The position numbers and the translations under genes were made by a program. A stretch of DNA of 44,857 nucleotides, from the NCBI GenBank assembly GCA_937965895.1, contig CALCKS010000237.1:1-44857 (forward strand). Direction: 5' to 3'. Of this stretch, positions 26,305-34,447 are shown piece by piece. Source of the stretch: an uncultured Campylobacter sp. Its GTDB lineage: Bacteria; Campylobacterota; Campylobacteria; Campylobacterales; Campylobacteraceae. The notes under the pieces were generated by a model, which worked only from the letters and a program-made list of their open reading frames with translations, did no database searches and had not been told where the DNA came from. Positions within the stretch are counted from its first letter, which is position 1; each line of letters opens with the position of its first letter.

Positions 26305-27786
26305 TTAAATTCCAAGCACGCTATCTTTTAGCTCACCGATTTTCTCCTTTCCACTCTTTACGTCCACGAGGGTTATCTGCCCGTTTCTAAAATGCCATTC
26401 GTTAAATTTCATCACGCATCCTTTGGCTTTTTTTTCGAGTATTTTTTCTTGTAGTTTATTTATGAGCTCAAACTCATACGCTGCCTCGCGCTTCTCGATC
26501 TCGTCTATAAACATCGGCTTTAGCAAATTTCTCTCGCCATCATGCAAACACTCAAAAGGCTTTAGTTTAGAGCAGTTTACCGCGTCCGCGCCGATGGTAA
26601 ACAAGCTTTTGTTTTTCATCAGATATATGTCTACCATATTTCCTATCAAGGCTTCGTATTTATCATATCCCAGCTCCTTTTTTAGAGTGGATTCGTTTTG
26701 AAAGGCGAGGATAAGTTCGACCTTGCTTTGGCGCAAAATTTCCTCGTGGAAATTTGAGTTTTTGCCGGCGATTTTTGCCGTTTCATCTAAAAATAAGCTA
26801 ATAGGGATCAAATTTTTCCCGCCGGCTCTTTTGATAAAGCTCGGAATAAAGCTATCTAAAAGCATAGCCAAAGTTTGGCTGCTTGAGTTTATCGCGCTAA
26901 ACACGACTATCTTACCTTCGTTTAGATACTGCGAGATACTGTTTTTGTCGGCGTTTACCGTCTCGTCGTCGGCTAGTTCGTTGATAACGGTAGCCATGAT
27001 GGAGAGATTTCTAAAGTCATTTATTACCCTTTCCTCGTTTTTTGCTTTAGTAAGATCAAATCTACCCATAATATCGATCAAATTTTGCTTAGACGCTAGC
27101 AGATCTTTAAGCCTCAAGCGAACCTCTTTTTTCTCGTTTACGACTTGGTCTAGGTTTAATTTCAAGTCGCCGTTAATGCTTGCTAAAAATTCGGTAAATT
27201 TTAAAATATCCTGCGTCAAATTTCTTATAGTGTGGATATTGAACGGATATGCGTCGCTTAGGCGGACGGCTTGAGCAAAACCCCTTATGTTATGTTTTCC
27301 AACGATGTCCGTAAATTCGCCCAATGCTTTTAAAAAGTTAAATATACTCAGTGTCAAATTTGCGCCGTATTCTTGCCAAAAACTATCTATGGTTTTCATA
27401 AGAGCGCTAGTAGTATTTTTAAAGTCTCTGCCCGAGATATCTTTGATCAAATTTATCTTTTCGCCAAGAAACGTTCCGACAACGACGACATCCTTTAACC
27501 TGCCCGCTCTTTTAGCCAGAGCCTTAACCGCGCTCTCTTCGCAACCTTTGTAGTCAAACACGAATATTCCATGCCCTCTTTGCATCCTGTCGAGCAAATT
27601 TGGATATATCATCGAAGTAGTTTTGCCGCAACCAGTCTCGCCGATGATAGCGGCGTGAGTGAAGTTGCAAGGGATTATGAGATTGCCCTCCTTGCAAATT
27701 TGCGCGTCTTCTTCTTGTTTGGCAAATCCTATCTCGCCAGAGCTTTGCTCTCCCTCTTCGTACCTTAAAAAACCTATCGGTCTCAT
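26305..27786 (-). CDS. VirD4/TraD-like ATPase (type IV coupling protein family), without membrane anchor
   Basis: A 493-aa P-loop ATPase. Walker A IIGETGCGKTTSM (GETGCGKT at residues 49-56) is followed by GIFVFDYKGCE. The Walker-B-like ISLFLDETAKIAGK lies near 315, and ILAFQNESTLKKELGYDKY near 345 matches the glutamine motif of coupling proteins (AFQS..QL...YG). The N-terminal transmembrane helices of classical VirD4/TraD are absent. Coupling proteins bring relaxase-bound DNA to a type IV secretion channel. No T4SS genes are in the window, but a MobV-like relaxase is at 43.8 kb. HerA/FtsK-type defence ATPases are a more distant alternative. Confidence 0.75.
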   Translation of the reverse strand: MRPIGFLRYEEGEQSSGEIGFAKQEEDAQICKEGNLIIPCNFTHAAIIGETGCGKTTSMIYPNLLDRMQRGHGIFVFDYKGCEESAVKALAKRAGRLKDVVVVGTFLGEKINLIKDISGRDFKNTTSALMKTIDSFWQEYGANLTLSIFNFLKALGEFTDIVGKHNIRGFAQAVRLSDAYPFNIHTIRNLTQDILKFTEFLASINGDLKLNLDQVVNEKKEVRLRLKDLLASKQNLIDIMGRFDLTKAKNEERVINDFRNLSIMATVINELADDETVNADKNSISQYLNEGKIVVFSAINSSSQTLAMLLDSFIPSFIKRAGGKNLIPISLFLDETAKIAGKNSNFHEEILRQSKVELILAFQNESTLKKELGYDKYEALIGNMVDIYLMKNKSLFTIGADAVNCSKLKPFECLHDGERNLLKPMFIDEIEKREAAYEFELINKLQEKILEKKAKGCVMKFNEWHFRNGQITLVDVKSGKEKIGELKDSVLGI

Positions 27787-27833
27787 CTTTTCTCCTTTGT
27801 TTTGAAATTATGATGGAATTGTCGCATCTTTCT

Positions 27834-27849
27834 TTCAGAAGCTTCTGAA
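27834..27849. promoter_or_regulatory. Palindrome copy 1, candidate operator
   Basis: Perfect 16-base palindrome TTCAGAAGCTTCTGAA, about 48 bases upstream of the VirD4-like start and near the -35 position of a CATAAT -10 box (27807-27812, minus strand). A nearly identical copy lies at 28442-28461 in front of the next minus-strand gene. Confidence 0.5.
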
Positions 27850-28000
27850 TGACGCGCCTGTCGGGGTTTGATTAAAATTTGAGTTTAAAAAAATAGAGGT
27901 AAATTTGAGAAAATTAAGGCAAAAGAGGTAAAAAAATTAGCAGAAAGGTAAAAACTAGAGTTAAATTTAAAGGGCGCGGTAATATTTGCGCCCAAATTTA

Positions 28001-28399
28001 CTATAAATGCAGCAAAAACATCAAAAAAACGCCAAATATCGTCCCAAAAACAAATGCCTCAAGCCTAATAAGGGAGATGTTTTTTATAAACTTATTCATA
28101 GATTTTATAAAAGTATTTTGAGCGCGGGTGTATTCTATCGCCCTTTGTCTTAGCAAATAGGTGCACGGAAAGATATTTTCCTTAAAGTAGGCAACGCAGT
28201 CTTGTAGTCTCTCGACGGTTTCTTTAGGGTCGTCTATGCCTATACCGGCCGTTGCTAGCACGAATTTTATCTCTAGCGCCTCGACAGAGTTCTGGGTTTC
28301 GTCGGCAAATTTATCGTATTTTTCCTTGATATAGGCGATTATCTCCTCGCCGCTTTTCCCGGCTATTTCGCTTTGCGCGCTATCTTGTGGTTCTTGCAT
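28001..28399 (-). CDS. C-tail-anchored membrane protein, unknown
   Basis: A 132-aa protein: an acidic, helical soluble part (residues 1-105) and one C-terminal membrane helix (AFVFGTIFGVFLMFLLHL). The soluble part shows EEIIAYIKEKYDKFADETQN, with further helices. No family recognised. It has its own -10 box (28428-28433) and an upstream palindrome shared with the VirD4-like gene. This suggests common control, though a 214-bp gap separates the two. Ribosome site AAAGGAGAA precedes ATG. Confidence 0.6.
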   Translation of the reverse strand: MQEPQDSAQSEIAGKSGEEIIAYIKEKYDKFADETQNSVEALEIKFVLATAGIGIDDPKETVERLQDCVAYFKENIFPCTYLLRQRAIEYTRAQNTFIKSMNKFIKNISLIRLEAFVFGTIFGVFLMFLLHL

Positions 28400-28427
28400 A
28401 TCTTCTCCTTTGTAAAAATATACAAGA

Positions 28428-28433
28428 ATTATA
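28428..28433 (-). promoter_or_regulatory. -10 box upstream of the 28001-28399 gene
   Basis: TATAAT on the minus strand, 29 bases before the ATG. The palindrome at 28442-28461 covers the -20 to -35 region, where a repressor would block RNA polymerase. Confidence 0.5.
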
Positions 28434-28441
28434 GCTTTAGT

Positions 28442-28461
28442 CTTTCAGAAGCTTTTGAAAG
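28442..28461. promoter_or_regulatory. Palindrome copy 2, candidate operator
   Basis: 20-base inverted repeat CTTTCAGAAG / CTTTTGAAAG with one mismatch. Shares 18 of 19 bases (28441-28459) with copy 1 at 27831-27849. Sits over the likely -35 region of the downstream gene. Confidence 0.5.
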
Positions 28462-28470
28462 CCGCCACTG

Positions 28471-29571
28471 CTACATTTTAGGATGAAATAGATCGTTTAT
28501 GAAATTTGGATTTAGCATAAACATCATGGAGTAAAAGGTTAAAATTTGAGCCGTCGTTTCCTCGTCTTCTTTGGCATTTGGACTAACGAGTAAAATTTCG
28601 TCTTTCTTATTTTTGTTTAAGATATGTTTGCACTCTTTTAAAAACTCTATTAGTTTATCTGAAAACAGCCCCATGACATGCAGGGTCTTATCTTGGATCT
28701 TGATAGCTATTTTTTCTTTGAAGTCTATTAGGGTGATTGGATTTGAGGTTAAATTTTGCGTAAAAAAAGCCATTGTAGGCGATGCTAATTTGACCGGTGA
28801 TGGGGCGGCGTACATCATTGCGGACGAGGTAGCACTAGGCGTATTTACAGCGGGCAAAGGTCCGCCAACTATTATTTTATAAGCTTTGGCTGCATTTAAA
28901 GATATATCCTCAAAAAGTTCATCGTCAAATTTTGCCTTTAGAATACCGCTTAAAGAAATTTCTGAATCAACCACCGAAAAAAACGGTAAGTAAAATAGCT
29001 CAGAACAATCTTTGTCTATTTTAAATACCTTGTCCATTACTTTCAAGAAATTATTTTCGCATATCGGAAGCCAAATTCTACAATCATCGTTGCAAGAAGT
29101 AATGGCCAAATACTTATTAACGGCCAATTTTATAAACTGAGCTTTTTGAAGCCTTCTTTCTTTATCTTTGCAAATTTGAGAAATAGCGTTAGGCGTAGGT
29201 ATTTTAATCTTTTTCTCTAAGTCGCCGATATTTAATTTAATGGTTTTTGTTTTACCGTTTTCTTTAACTTTGCTCTTCAGTAGCCCATCCAGCAAGGACT
29301 CCATAGGTACTTTCAAATAATCTTCTTTGGCAACTGAATTATCTCCTTTTTTGGCAACTAAATTATCTCCTTTTTTGGCAACTGAATTATCTCCTATATA
29401 ATCAAAAAACGCCTCAAAGTGCTCGCGTTTATTTTTAAAAAATTCTATGTAGTTACTGTTTTTTAAAAAACTATTCTCTATTTCGCCTCTACCTTGTTTA
29501 TATATTATGTACAGTTGTTCGTATGTAGCGGTGAGTTTCGTGCTTGCGTTTAATGCGTCTTTTTTGTTCAT
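28471..29571 (-). CDS. Hypothetical protein with an internal 8-residue repeat
   Basis: A 366-aa soluble protein of unknown function. Residues about 59-82 contain three copies of GDN(S/L)VAK(K/E). It continues with a lysine-rich, helical region (LNIGDLEKKIKIPTPNAISQ). A proline/alanine/serine-rich linker (VNTPSATSSAMMYAAPSPVK) lies near residues 245-265, before a C-terminal helical domain. The linker suggests two globular parts. ATG 29569-29571 is 16 bases after the stop of the TPR-like gene upstream, so it is second in that operon. I considered a replication initiator because of the position near mobile genes, but see no winged-helix signature that would support it. Confidence 0.6.
   Translation of the reverse strand: MNKKDALNASTKLTATYEQLYIIYKQGRGEIENSFLKNSNYIEFFKNKREHFEAFFDYIGDNSVAKKGDNLVAKKGDNSVAKEDYLKVPMESLLDGLLKSKVKENGKTKTIKLNIGDLEKKIKIPTPNAISQICKDKERRLQKAQFIKLAVNKYLAITSCNDDCRIWLPICENNFLKVMDKVFKIDKDCSELFYLPFFSVVDSEISLSGILKAKFDDELFEDISLNAAKAYKIIVGGPLPAVNTPSATSSAMMYAAPSPVKLASPTMAFFTQNLTSNPITLIDFKEKIAIKIQDKTLHVMGLFSDKLIEFLKECKHILNKNKKDEILLVSPNAKEDEETTAQILTFYSMMFMLNPNFINDLFHPKM
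29327..29396. repeat. Three tandem 24-base repeats inside a gene
   Basis: Units begin at 29329, 29353 and 29377 with a period of exactly 24 bases, differing at one base (tgaatt/taaatt). They encode the eight-residue GDNSVAKK-like repeat. The unit length is a multiple of three, so gain or loss would change protein length without breaking the frame. Confidence 0.85.
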
Positions 29572-29587
29572 ATTTTATTCCTTAAAT

Positions 29588-30022
29588 CTAAAATTCAAGC
29601 GATAAGTCGTCTTCATTACTCTTATTAAAAATTCCTCGAAAAGGATGTTTTTTAAGTTTTATCTCATAAAGCTCATTTTCCATTTTCTCCCTTAGATGTT
29701 CGTCGTCGCAGTCTAAAGCCTCAAGCGCTTCCTTGAGCAACTTTTGAGCTTCGTCGAGCTTATCTTGCCTCGCAAGGCAAACGGCGAGCCTGTAAAGACA
29801 TCTGGCAAGCTGATCCTGCGGGACTTTGCGGGCTATGTCTTTTAGCTCGCAAATCGCCTCTTCTTTTTCCTTCTTTGAAATTTTAAGCTCCAAAAGTCCC
29901 AAATTTAGCTCAAAAGCGCACTCGAAAAGATTGTTTTCTGTAGCAACGGCGATGTGCTGTTTATAAAAGCGTTTTTTATCAAATTTAACGCTTAGAGACG
30001 TTATTCTTTTTAGATTGTTCAT
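29588..30022 (-). CDS. Small TPR-like helical protein
   Basis: A 144-aa protein of paired helices. LARCLYRLAVCLARQDKLDE followed by AQKLLKEALEALDCDDEHLR is a good tetratricopeptide-like unit, and an earlier pair is less clear. I start it at ATG 30022 (MNNLKRITSL), preceded by AAAGGAAC. The longer frame to 30091 has no ribosome site. It is first of a two-gene unit with the repeat-containing protein downstream. Function unknown; probably a protein-protein adaptor. Confidence 0.6.
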   Translation of the reverse strand: MNNLKRITSLSVKFDKKRFYKQHIAVATENNLFECAFELNLGLLELKISKKEKEEAICELKDIARKVPQDQLARCLYRLAVCLARQDKLDEAQKLLKEALEALDCDDEHLREKMENELYEIKLKKHPFRGIFNKSNEDDLSLEF

Positions 30023-30116
30023 TTTTGTTCCTTTGGGCTGAATTATACCAAATTTAGGCTTTGTAATGTCCTGAAGACGGCAAACATTCACCGCCTCAAG
30101 GCCGAAATTTTAAATT

Positions 30117-30560
30117 TTAGTAGTTTCGGACGCAGCGGATGAAGTGGCGATCTGAAGATCTTTCGAAGTCGCCGTAGCTACCGTCTATAAAATTCACATT
30201 CCATATACAATTCCTACTGATTACACTTTTTTCACTTGTCCAATATTTCCCAGATTCGACATTTTTAAAGGCTTCGTTTATCGCTGGATTATACCTACCA
30301 TCGTCGGTAATGCTCAAAAGTTCGAATCTAGTAGGCAGCCTCCAGTCCGAATATCCGGCTAGACCTAGCTTTTCGCAATAGCGTCTAGAGTCATTCCATT
30401 CGTATTTATAAGTAGTGTTGTCCTGCCACATTAATCTCCCAAGCTTGTCTTCCTCGCATATTACGACTCTTTTATCGTCGTCCCTATGACAAACAGCTTT
30501 TAAGGCTTCGGAGTTCGCTGATACAAAAAGTAGCGCTATAGCTATTAAATATTTATTCAT
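30117..30560 (-). CDS. Secreted DUF1566 (Lcl C-terminal) protein
   Basis: A 147-aa protein: signal peptide MNKYLIAIALLFVSANSEA, then one DUF1566 domain, which Pfam groups with C-type lectin folds. Family landmarks are LGRLMWQD near residue 42, AGYSDWRLPTRFELLSI near 70, the YW of GKYWTSEK near 107 and the terminal FIRCVRNY. Cysteines at conserved places (AVCHRDDD, VICEED, YCEKLG, RCVR) suggest two disulfides outside the cytoplasm. It belongs to an eight-locus family in this window and is the last gene of the minus-strand array. Function unknown, probably ligand or surface binding. Confidence 0.85.
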   Translation of the reverse strand: MNKYLIAIALLFVSANSEALKAVCHRDDDKRVVICEEDKLGRLMWQDNTTYKYEWNDSRRYCEKLGLAGYSDWRLPTRFELLSITDDGRYNPAINEAFKNVESGKYWTSEKSVISRNCIWNVNFIDGSYGDFERSSDRHFIRCVRNY

Positions 30561-30590
30561 AGATTATCCTTTATTTTTAATTTTCTAATA

Positions 30591-31547
30591 TCAATACTCT
30601 CTCACACATCTTGCAAAGCAATCAGCATTCTCTCCGGCCCAGCCGACGCCGCCGAATAAATCAAAACTGATAAGCAGCATGATGGACGGATATTCTGCGT
30701 GCTTCGTATTGCTCCAGTACAAACCGGTTTCGAAGTTTTTAAAAACAGGATTTATGGATCGGCTAGAATAATAGCGACCATCAGTTATACTTATCAGCTC
30801 TTTCCTGCTAGGTAGTTTCCAGTCGCTAAAGCCTGCAAAATTTAAATCCTTACAGTATTGTTTTGCTTCATCTAACGTCCCTTTAAATATTTCGGCGCCG
30901 TCTTGCCACATTAGTCTATACGCCGTGTCTATCACAACCTCTTTAAGATCGTTTCGACGCATAAAGTTGTTATGTTCCAACAAAATATAATCGGATGACA
31001 CTATTTTGGGTTCAGCCAAATTTGAAATTACCTTCAAAATATCATCCAATACTTTAGGTTCATTGCTTTTAGGTCGCATATTTTGACCTGCTTGAGGGGA
31101 TTTAACAACCCTAACGCAACGAACGTAATAACGATTGGTTAATTTAATACCCCATGCCCCTTCGCTACCTTTAAAACTTACGGCCCATGCATTGGACGAA
31201 TCGGCGGAATTTTTTACGGAACTCCAGTAATATGCCGATTTGGCGTTCTTAAAAGCTTCGTTTGTAGTTAACTTGTTTTCGCTATCGGCAGTGATACTTA
31301 AAAGCTCCGATCTAGTAGGCAATCTCCAATCTGAACGACCGGCCAAATTTAGATCCTCGCAATAGCGGCCCGCCTCATCCCAAGTGCCTTGAAAAATTTC
31401 CGCTCCATCCTGCCATTCAAGCTTACCTAGTTTTGCTTCCTCGCATATTACGATATTTTCAGCGTCATTTTTATCGCAAAACGCCTTTAAGGCTTCGGCA
31501 TTTAAGGCTACACAAAATAGCGTTAAGGTTATAAAAAATTTATTCAC
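30591..31547 (-). CDS. Secreted protein with two DUF1566 domains
   Basis: A 318-aa protein with signal peptide (MNKFFITLTLFCVALNAEA) and two consecutive DUF1566 domains, residues about 20-150 and 205-318. Each has WQDGAEIF, YC, DW(R/K)LP and an RCVR end. A linker (SPQAGQNMRPKSNEPKVLDD) joins them. The double form suggests tandem ligand-binding heads or an in-frame fusion of two family genes. The second domain has diverged in its variable part (YPSIMLLISFDLFGG). Stop to next start is 30 bases, so it is co-transcribed with 30117-30560. Confidence 0.85.
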   Translation of the reverse strand: MNKFFITLTLFCVALNAEALKAFCDKNDAENIVICEEAKLGKLEWQDGAEIFQGTWDEAGRYCEDLNLAGRSDWRLPTRSELLSITADSENKLTTNEAFKNAKSAYYWSSVKNSADSSNAWAVSFKGSEGAWGIKLTNRYYVRCVRVVKSPQAGQNMRPKSNEPKVLDDILKVISNLAEPKIVSSDYILLEHNNFMRRNDLKEVVIDTAYRLMWQDGAEIFKGTLDEAKQYCKDLNFAGFSDWKLPSRKELISITDGRYYSSRSINPVFKNFETGLYWSNTKHAEYPSIMLLISFDLFGGVGWAGENADCFARCVREY

Positions 31548-31604
31548 GGATTTTCCCTTTATTTTAATCTTATTTATACAGCTGTTTCTACGGAAACTTC
31601 AAAA

Positions 31605-32756
31605 TCAATACCGTCTAACGCATCGTACAAAACTTTTACCGGACGCGCTACTCCAACCTTCGTATCCGAATTTAAAATTTACGACCCAAGCATTAGGTGA
31701 GCTATCCGCGCTTTTCATAGAGCTCCAGTATCGATCCTGCCTAACGTTTTTAAAGGTGCTGTTTATAGCTGGATGATGCCTATTATCGTCAATGATACTC
31801 AAAAGCTCAGATCTTGTAGGCAGGCTCCAGTCGTCATACCATGCAAAATTTAAGTTTTCACAGTAATGCTTAGCTTCGTCCCATGTGCCCTCAAATATTT
31901 TATCATCGTCTTGCCACATCAATCTATAGGTAGTATCCACTACAGTTCTTTCACTATCGTCACGATACGTCACTTCATAACTTGAAGGCATCGTTTCGGA
32001 CTGAGTTAAATTTGGAGTTTGTGTCCTAGAGTTAGATGCATAAGAAAACATTTCATTATAGTATATGATCATGGGGACAAACCGGGAAGAGGATTTATGT
32101 TTTTCAATATCTTCCTTCATCATTTCAACGACAGCTAATTTTATACCAAGAGCCTTTTGACCATTCAATGTTGGAATTTCTTTGTCTATTAGGCTAGTAG
32201 GAATAGCCTCAGATAACATTAAGGAAAATAGACAGTTTCTTTCTTTTGTTTTTTCTTGATAGCATTGCATTGTAGCTTCTGCAAAAGCATGGATAATTGC
32301 TTTTGTATGCTTGTCGGCGCTTACTTTTTCTTCGCTTATTGACTTTAGTAGATCCAACATTTTTTTGCTGCGTATTTTGAGGTATTTATACTCAGAATTT
32401 ATCAAACTATAATTCATAAGCAGAACCGACCGTTTAAAATCCGTCTCTACTCCTAAGCCAAGCATATATTGCTCTCCCAGCTTTTGGCACGCTTCGTAAA
32501 AGCCTCTATAACAGTATTTGGTCCTAAATTTAGCTAGTTCTTTATACTTGCCATTTCTCAAAAGCCCATCAGGATCTTCATCCATATACTCGTTAAAAAC
32601 TCTTTTATAAGCCTCTCCTTTTAATGCAGGCGGAAGTCCGGCTTTTTTAAATTCTGACTTGTAAAACTCTTCGGCCTCAACTTCACTCATCTGATCGGCA
32701 GTTGCACCTACGGCGAAGATTGCAAAAAGTGCTATAAACGCTAGAATTTTTTTCAT
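31605..32756 (-). CDS. Secreted Sel1-like plus DUF1566 protein
   Basis: A 383-aa protein: signal peptide MKKILAFIALFAIFAVGATA, then a helical part of about 200 residues with a Sel1-like motif (YCYRGFYEACQKLGEQYMLG, then LGVETDFKRSVLLMNYSLIN). A linker rich in S/T/Q follows, and then a C-terminal DUF1566 domain (LMWQDDDKIFEGTWDEAKHY, ending FVRCVRRY). Start at 32756 with AGGAGC upstream; an ATG at 32789 lacks a ribosome site. The same two-part architecture is shared by 34448-36688 and by the decayed gene next door. Confidence 0.83.
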   Translation of the reverse strand: MKKILAFIALFAIFAVGATADQMSEVEAEEFYKSEFKKAGLPPALKGEAYKRVFNEYMDEDPDGLLRNGKYKELAKFRTKYCYRGFYEACQKLGEQYMLGLGVETDFKRSVLLMNYSLINSEYKYLKIRSKKMLDLLKSISEEKVSADKHTKAIIHAFAEATMQCYQEKTKERNCLFSLMLSEAIPTSLIDKEIPTLNGQKALGIKLAVVEMMKEDIEKHKSSSRFVPMIIYYNEMFSYASNSRTQTPNLTQSETMPSSYEVTYRDDSERTVVDTTYRLMWQDDDKIFEGTWDEAKHYCENLNFAWYDDWSLPTRSELLSIIDDNRHHPAINSTFKNVRQDRYWSSMKSADSSPNAWVVNFKFGYEGWSSASGKSFVRCVRRY

Positions 32757-32770
32757 TTTTGCTCCTAAAA

Positions 32771-33911
32771 TTAATAGTTGCGTACGCAACGAACGAAATT
32801 TCGATCGTTAGCTCCGCCGTAATTGTCACTATCCCGTGCATATTTTATCTTTGATACAAATAAAAAAGATGAAGATTTTGGATGCTTTGTAGAGCTCCAT
32901 AGATATTGTTCTTCTGTGTTTTTGAAAAACATTGTTCTTGTTTTTATTTGGTATCCTCAAAAACTCATCCTTGCTCGGTAGCCTTCAATTCGAGTATCCC
33001 GTGAAATTTAAATTTTCGCAGTAACGTTTCGCTGTGCTCTAATCGCCTTCAAATATATCCGCTCCGTCTTGCCACATCAGCTTATATACGCTATCTATCA
33101 CGATGTTTTTGCTATCGTCGCGGTATATATCCGCTTACTTTTTAGACTCATGTTTGCTATCTATGCTGCCAAGCAGGGCATTGACCTCGTCCATCTCATT
33201 TTGCGAGAGCTTTTTATTGAGCTCTTTTATTTTAAAAAAACCGCCAAAAATTTAAAAATCTTAGATTCCGCCTCGCCATTTCGCTTTAAATCCAGAGCCG
33301 CTAGGCCAGGAAATACCACTTCATCATAATCTTTTTTTTGTTAAGCCCAGCATATCGGTTGGAAGCATGGTGCTATAAACAAGCGCTATCGCGCATGCGT
33401 CTTTTACTCCGATATTATCTTTACAATCCGAAGCGTAGGCTCTAAATTTACTATTTATGACTTTTACTACTTCTTCGTCCGGATATTTGGCTAGCTCGTC
33501 CGCTATGTCCAAGGTTAGTTTATAATACTCCCTAAGCCCTTCGTATTTGGTGTTTTTTATAGCATATTCTATATATTTTTTAGCATCACTAAAATTTATT
33601 TGAGTATATAGTCCGACCATAAAATCCCCGCCGTAATCGCCGCAAGCCTCGGGCAAGCCTCTTTTGCAGTAGAATAGTTGCATTTCGCCGATTTTTTTAA
33701 AGTTATGATTATCCCAGTCGTCGAAAGGCTCGTTTCGGTATTGCGTAAATACGGTATCATACGCCTTGCCTTTTAGTGGAGTTGGCATACCACCTAAAAG
33801 CCTATCGGCGCCCCTACTAAAGGCCGAACCCACGTCGTCTAAAAATCCCTTTGCGCCCGCCAAACTAGCAAGCGCAACCAAAAGTACAAAAGGCGCAATT
33901 AACTTTTTCAT
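32771..33911 (-). pseudogene. Decayed Sel1-like plus DUF1566 gene
   Basis: The first 195 codons are open (33324-33911): signal peptide MKKLIAPFVLLVALASLAGA and a Sel1-like helical part. The reading then shifts in a run of eight A on the coding strand (33332-33339) and continues in another frame (KDYDEVVFPGLAALDLKRNG). It shifts again near an A7/T7 run at 33234-33240 (KIKELNKKLSQNEMDEVNAL), meets TAA at 33135, TAG at 33039 and TGA at 32985, and shifts once more. It ends in the standard DUF1566 tail NFVRCVRNY with stop at 32771. The TAG and TGA each stand where paralogues have a tryptophan codon (TWDEAK; SDWRLP). The open part alone may still give a truncated secreted protein. Confidence 0.85.
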
Positions 33912-33934
33912 ATTTTCTTCCTAAAATTTAAATT

Positions 33935-34384
33935 TTATTGATGATCTCTCACGCAGCGCACGAAATTTTGCTTATCTAGCTCGCTCCAATTATCTCCGCC
34001 TCGTTTAAAAACCACTATCCACGCGCGGTTTTTATCGCCTTCAAATTTATCCCCGCTCCAATAAGACGCGCCGACTCCGGCTATGTATTTAAACTCTCTT
34101 TTTATAGCCGGTTCATATCTGCTTTTATCGGCTATGCTTAAAATTTCAGCCTTATTCGGTAGTCTCCAGCCGGCGTATCCCGCAAAATTTAGATTCTCGC
34201 AGTAGTCTTTAGCTTGATCAAAGGTAGCCTCTGCTATCTTTGCGCCGTCTTGCCACATTAGATTTCCAAGCTTTTTATCAGAGCATACGACGACATCTTT
34301 GGCGTCGTCTCTTTGACACTGCGGCGTTATCTCCGCCGCGTTTAAAAGAGCGCAAAATGCTGCTAGAAAGATAAATTTTTTCAT
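33935..34384 (-). CDS. Secreted DUF1566 protein
   Basis: A 149-aa protein with signal peptide MKKFIFLAAFCALLNAAE and one DUF1566 domain: LGNLMWQDGAKIAE, YCENLNFAGYAGWRLPNKAE, ASYWSGDK, and ending QNFVRCVRDHQ. The cysteine pattern is that of the family. The codons of its C-terminal part differ throughout from the 39774/40256 pair, so it has not exchanged sequence with them recently. It lies 9 bases after the TAA that would end the readthrough form of the preceding gene, with AAGGAGAAA as ribosome site. Confidence 0.85.
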   Translation of the reverse strand: MKKFIFLAAFCALLNAAEITPQCQRDDAKDVVVCSDKKLGNLMWQDGAKIAEATFDQAKDYCENLNFAGYAGWRLPNKAEILSIADKSRYEPAIKREFKYIAGVGASYWSGDKFEGDKNRAWIVVFKRGGDNWSELDKQNFVRCVRDHQ

Positions 34385-34447
34385 ATTTTCTCCTTATTTT
34401 AAATTTCTCACGCAGCGTGCGAAGTTATCTGCCGAGTTTATCTTGAC

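Noticed and set aside
29327..29396. Tandem repeats as a CRISPR array
   Set aside because: Units are contiguous, without spacers, and lie in frame inside an open gene.
28471..29571. Plasmid-type replication initiator
   Set aside because: Its position near mobile genes suggested it, but I see no winged-helix or catalytic motif, and no iterons nearby.
30117..34384. All DUF1566 C-termini as copies of one variable repeat
   Set aside because: Only the 39774/40256 pair is close at nucleotide level. The other members differ in most codons, including synonymous sites, so recent template copying cannot be claimed for them.
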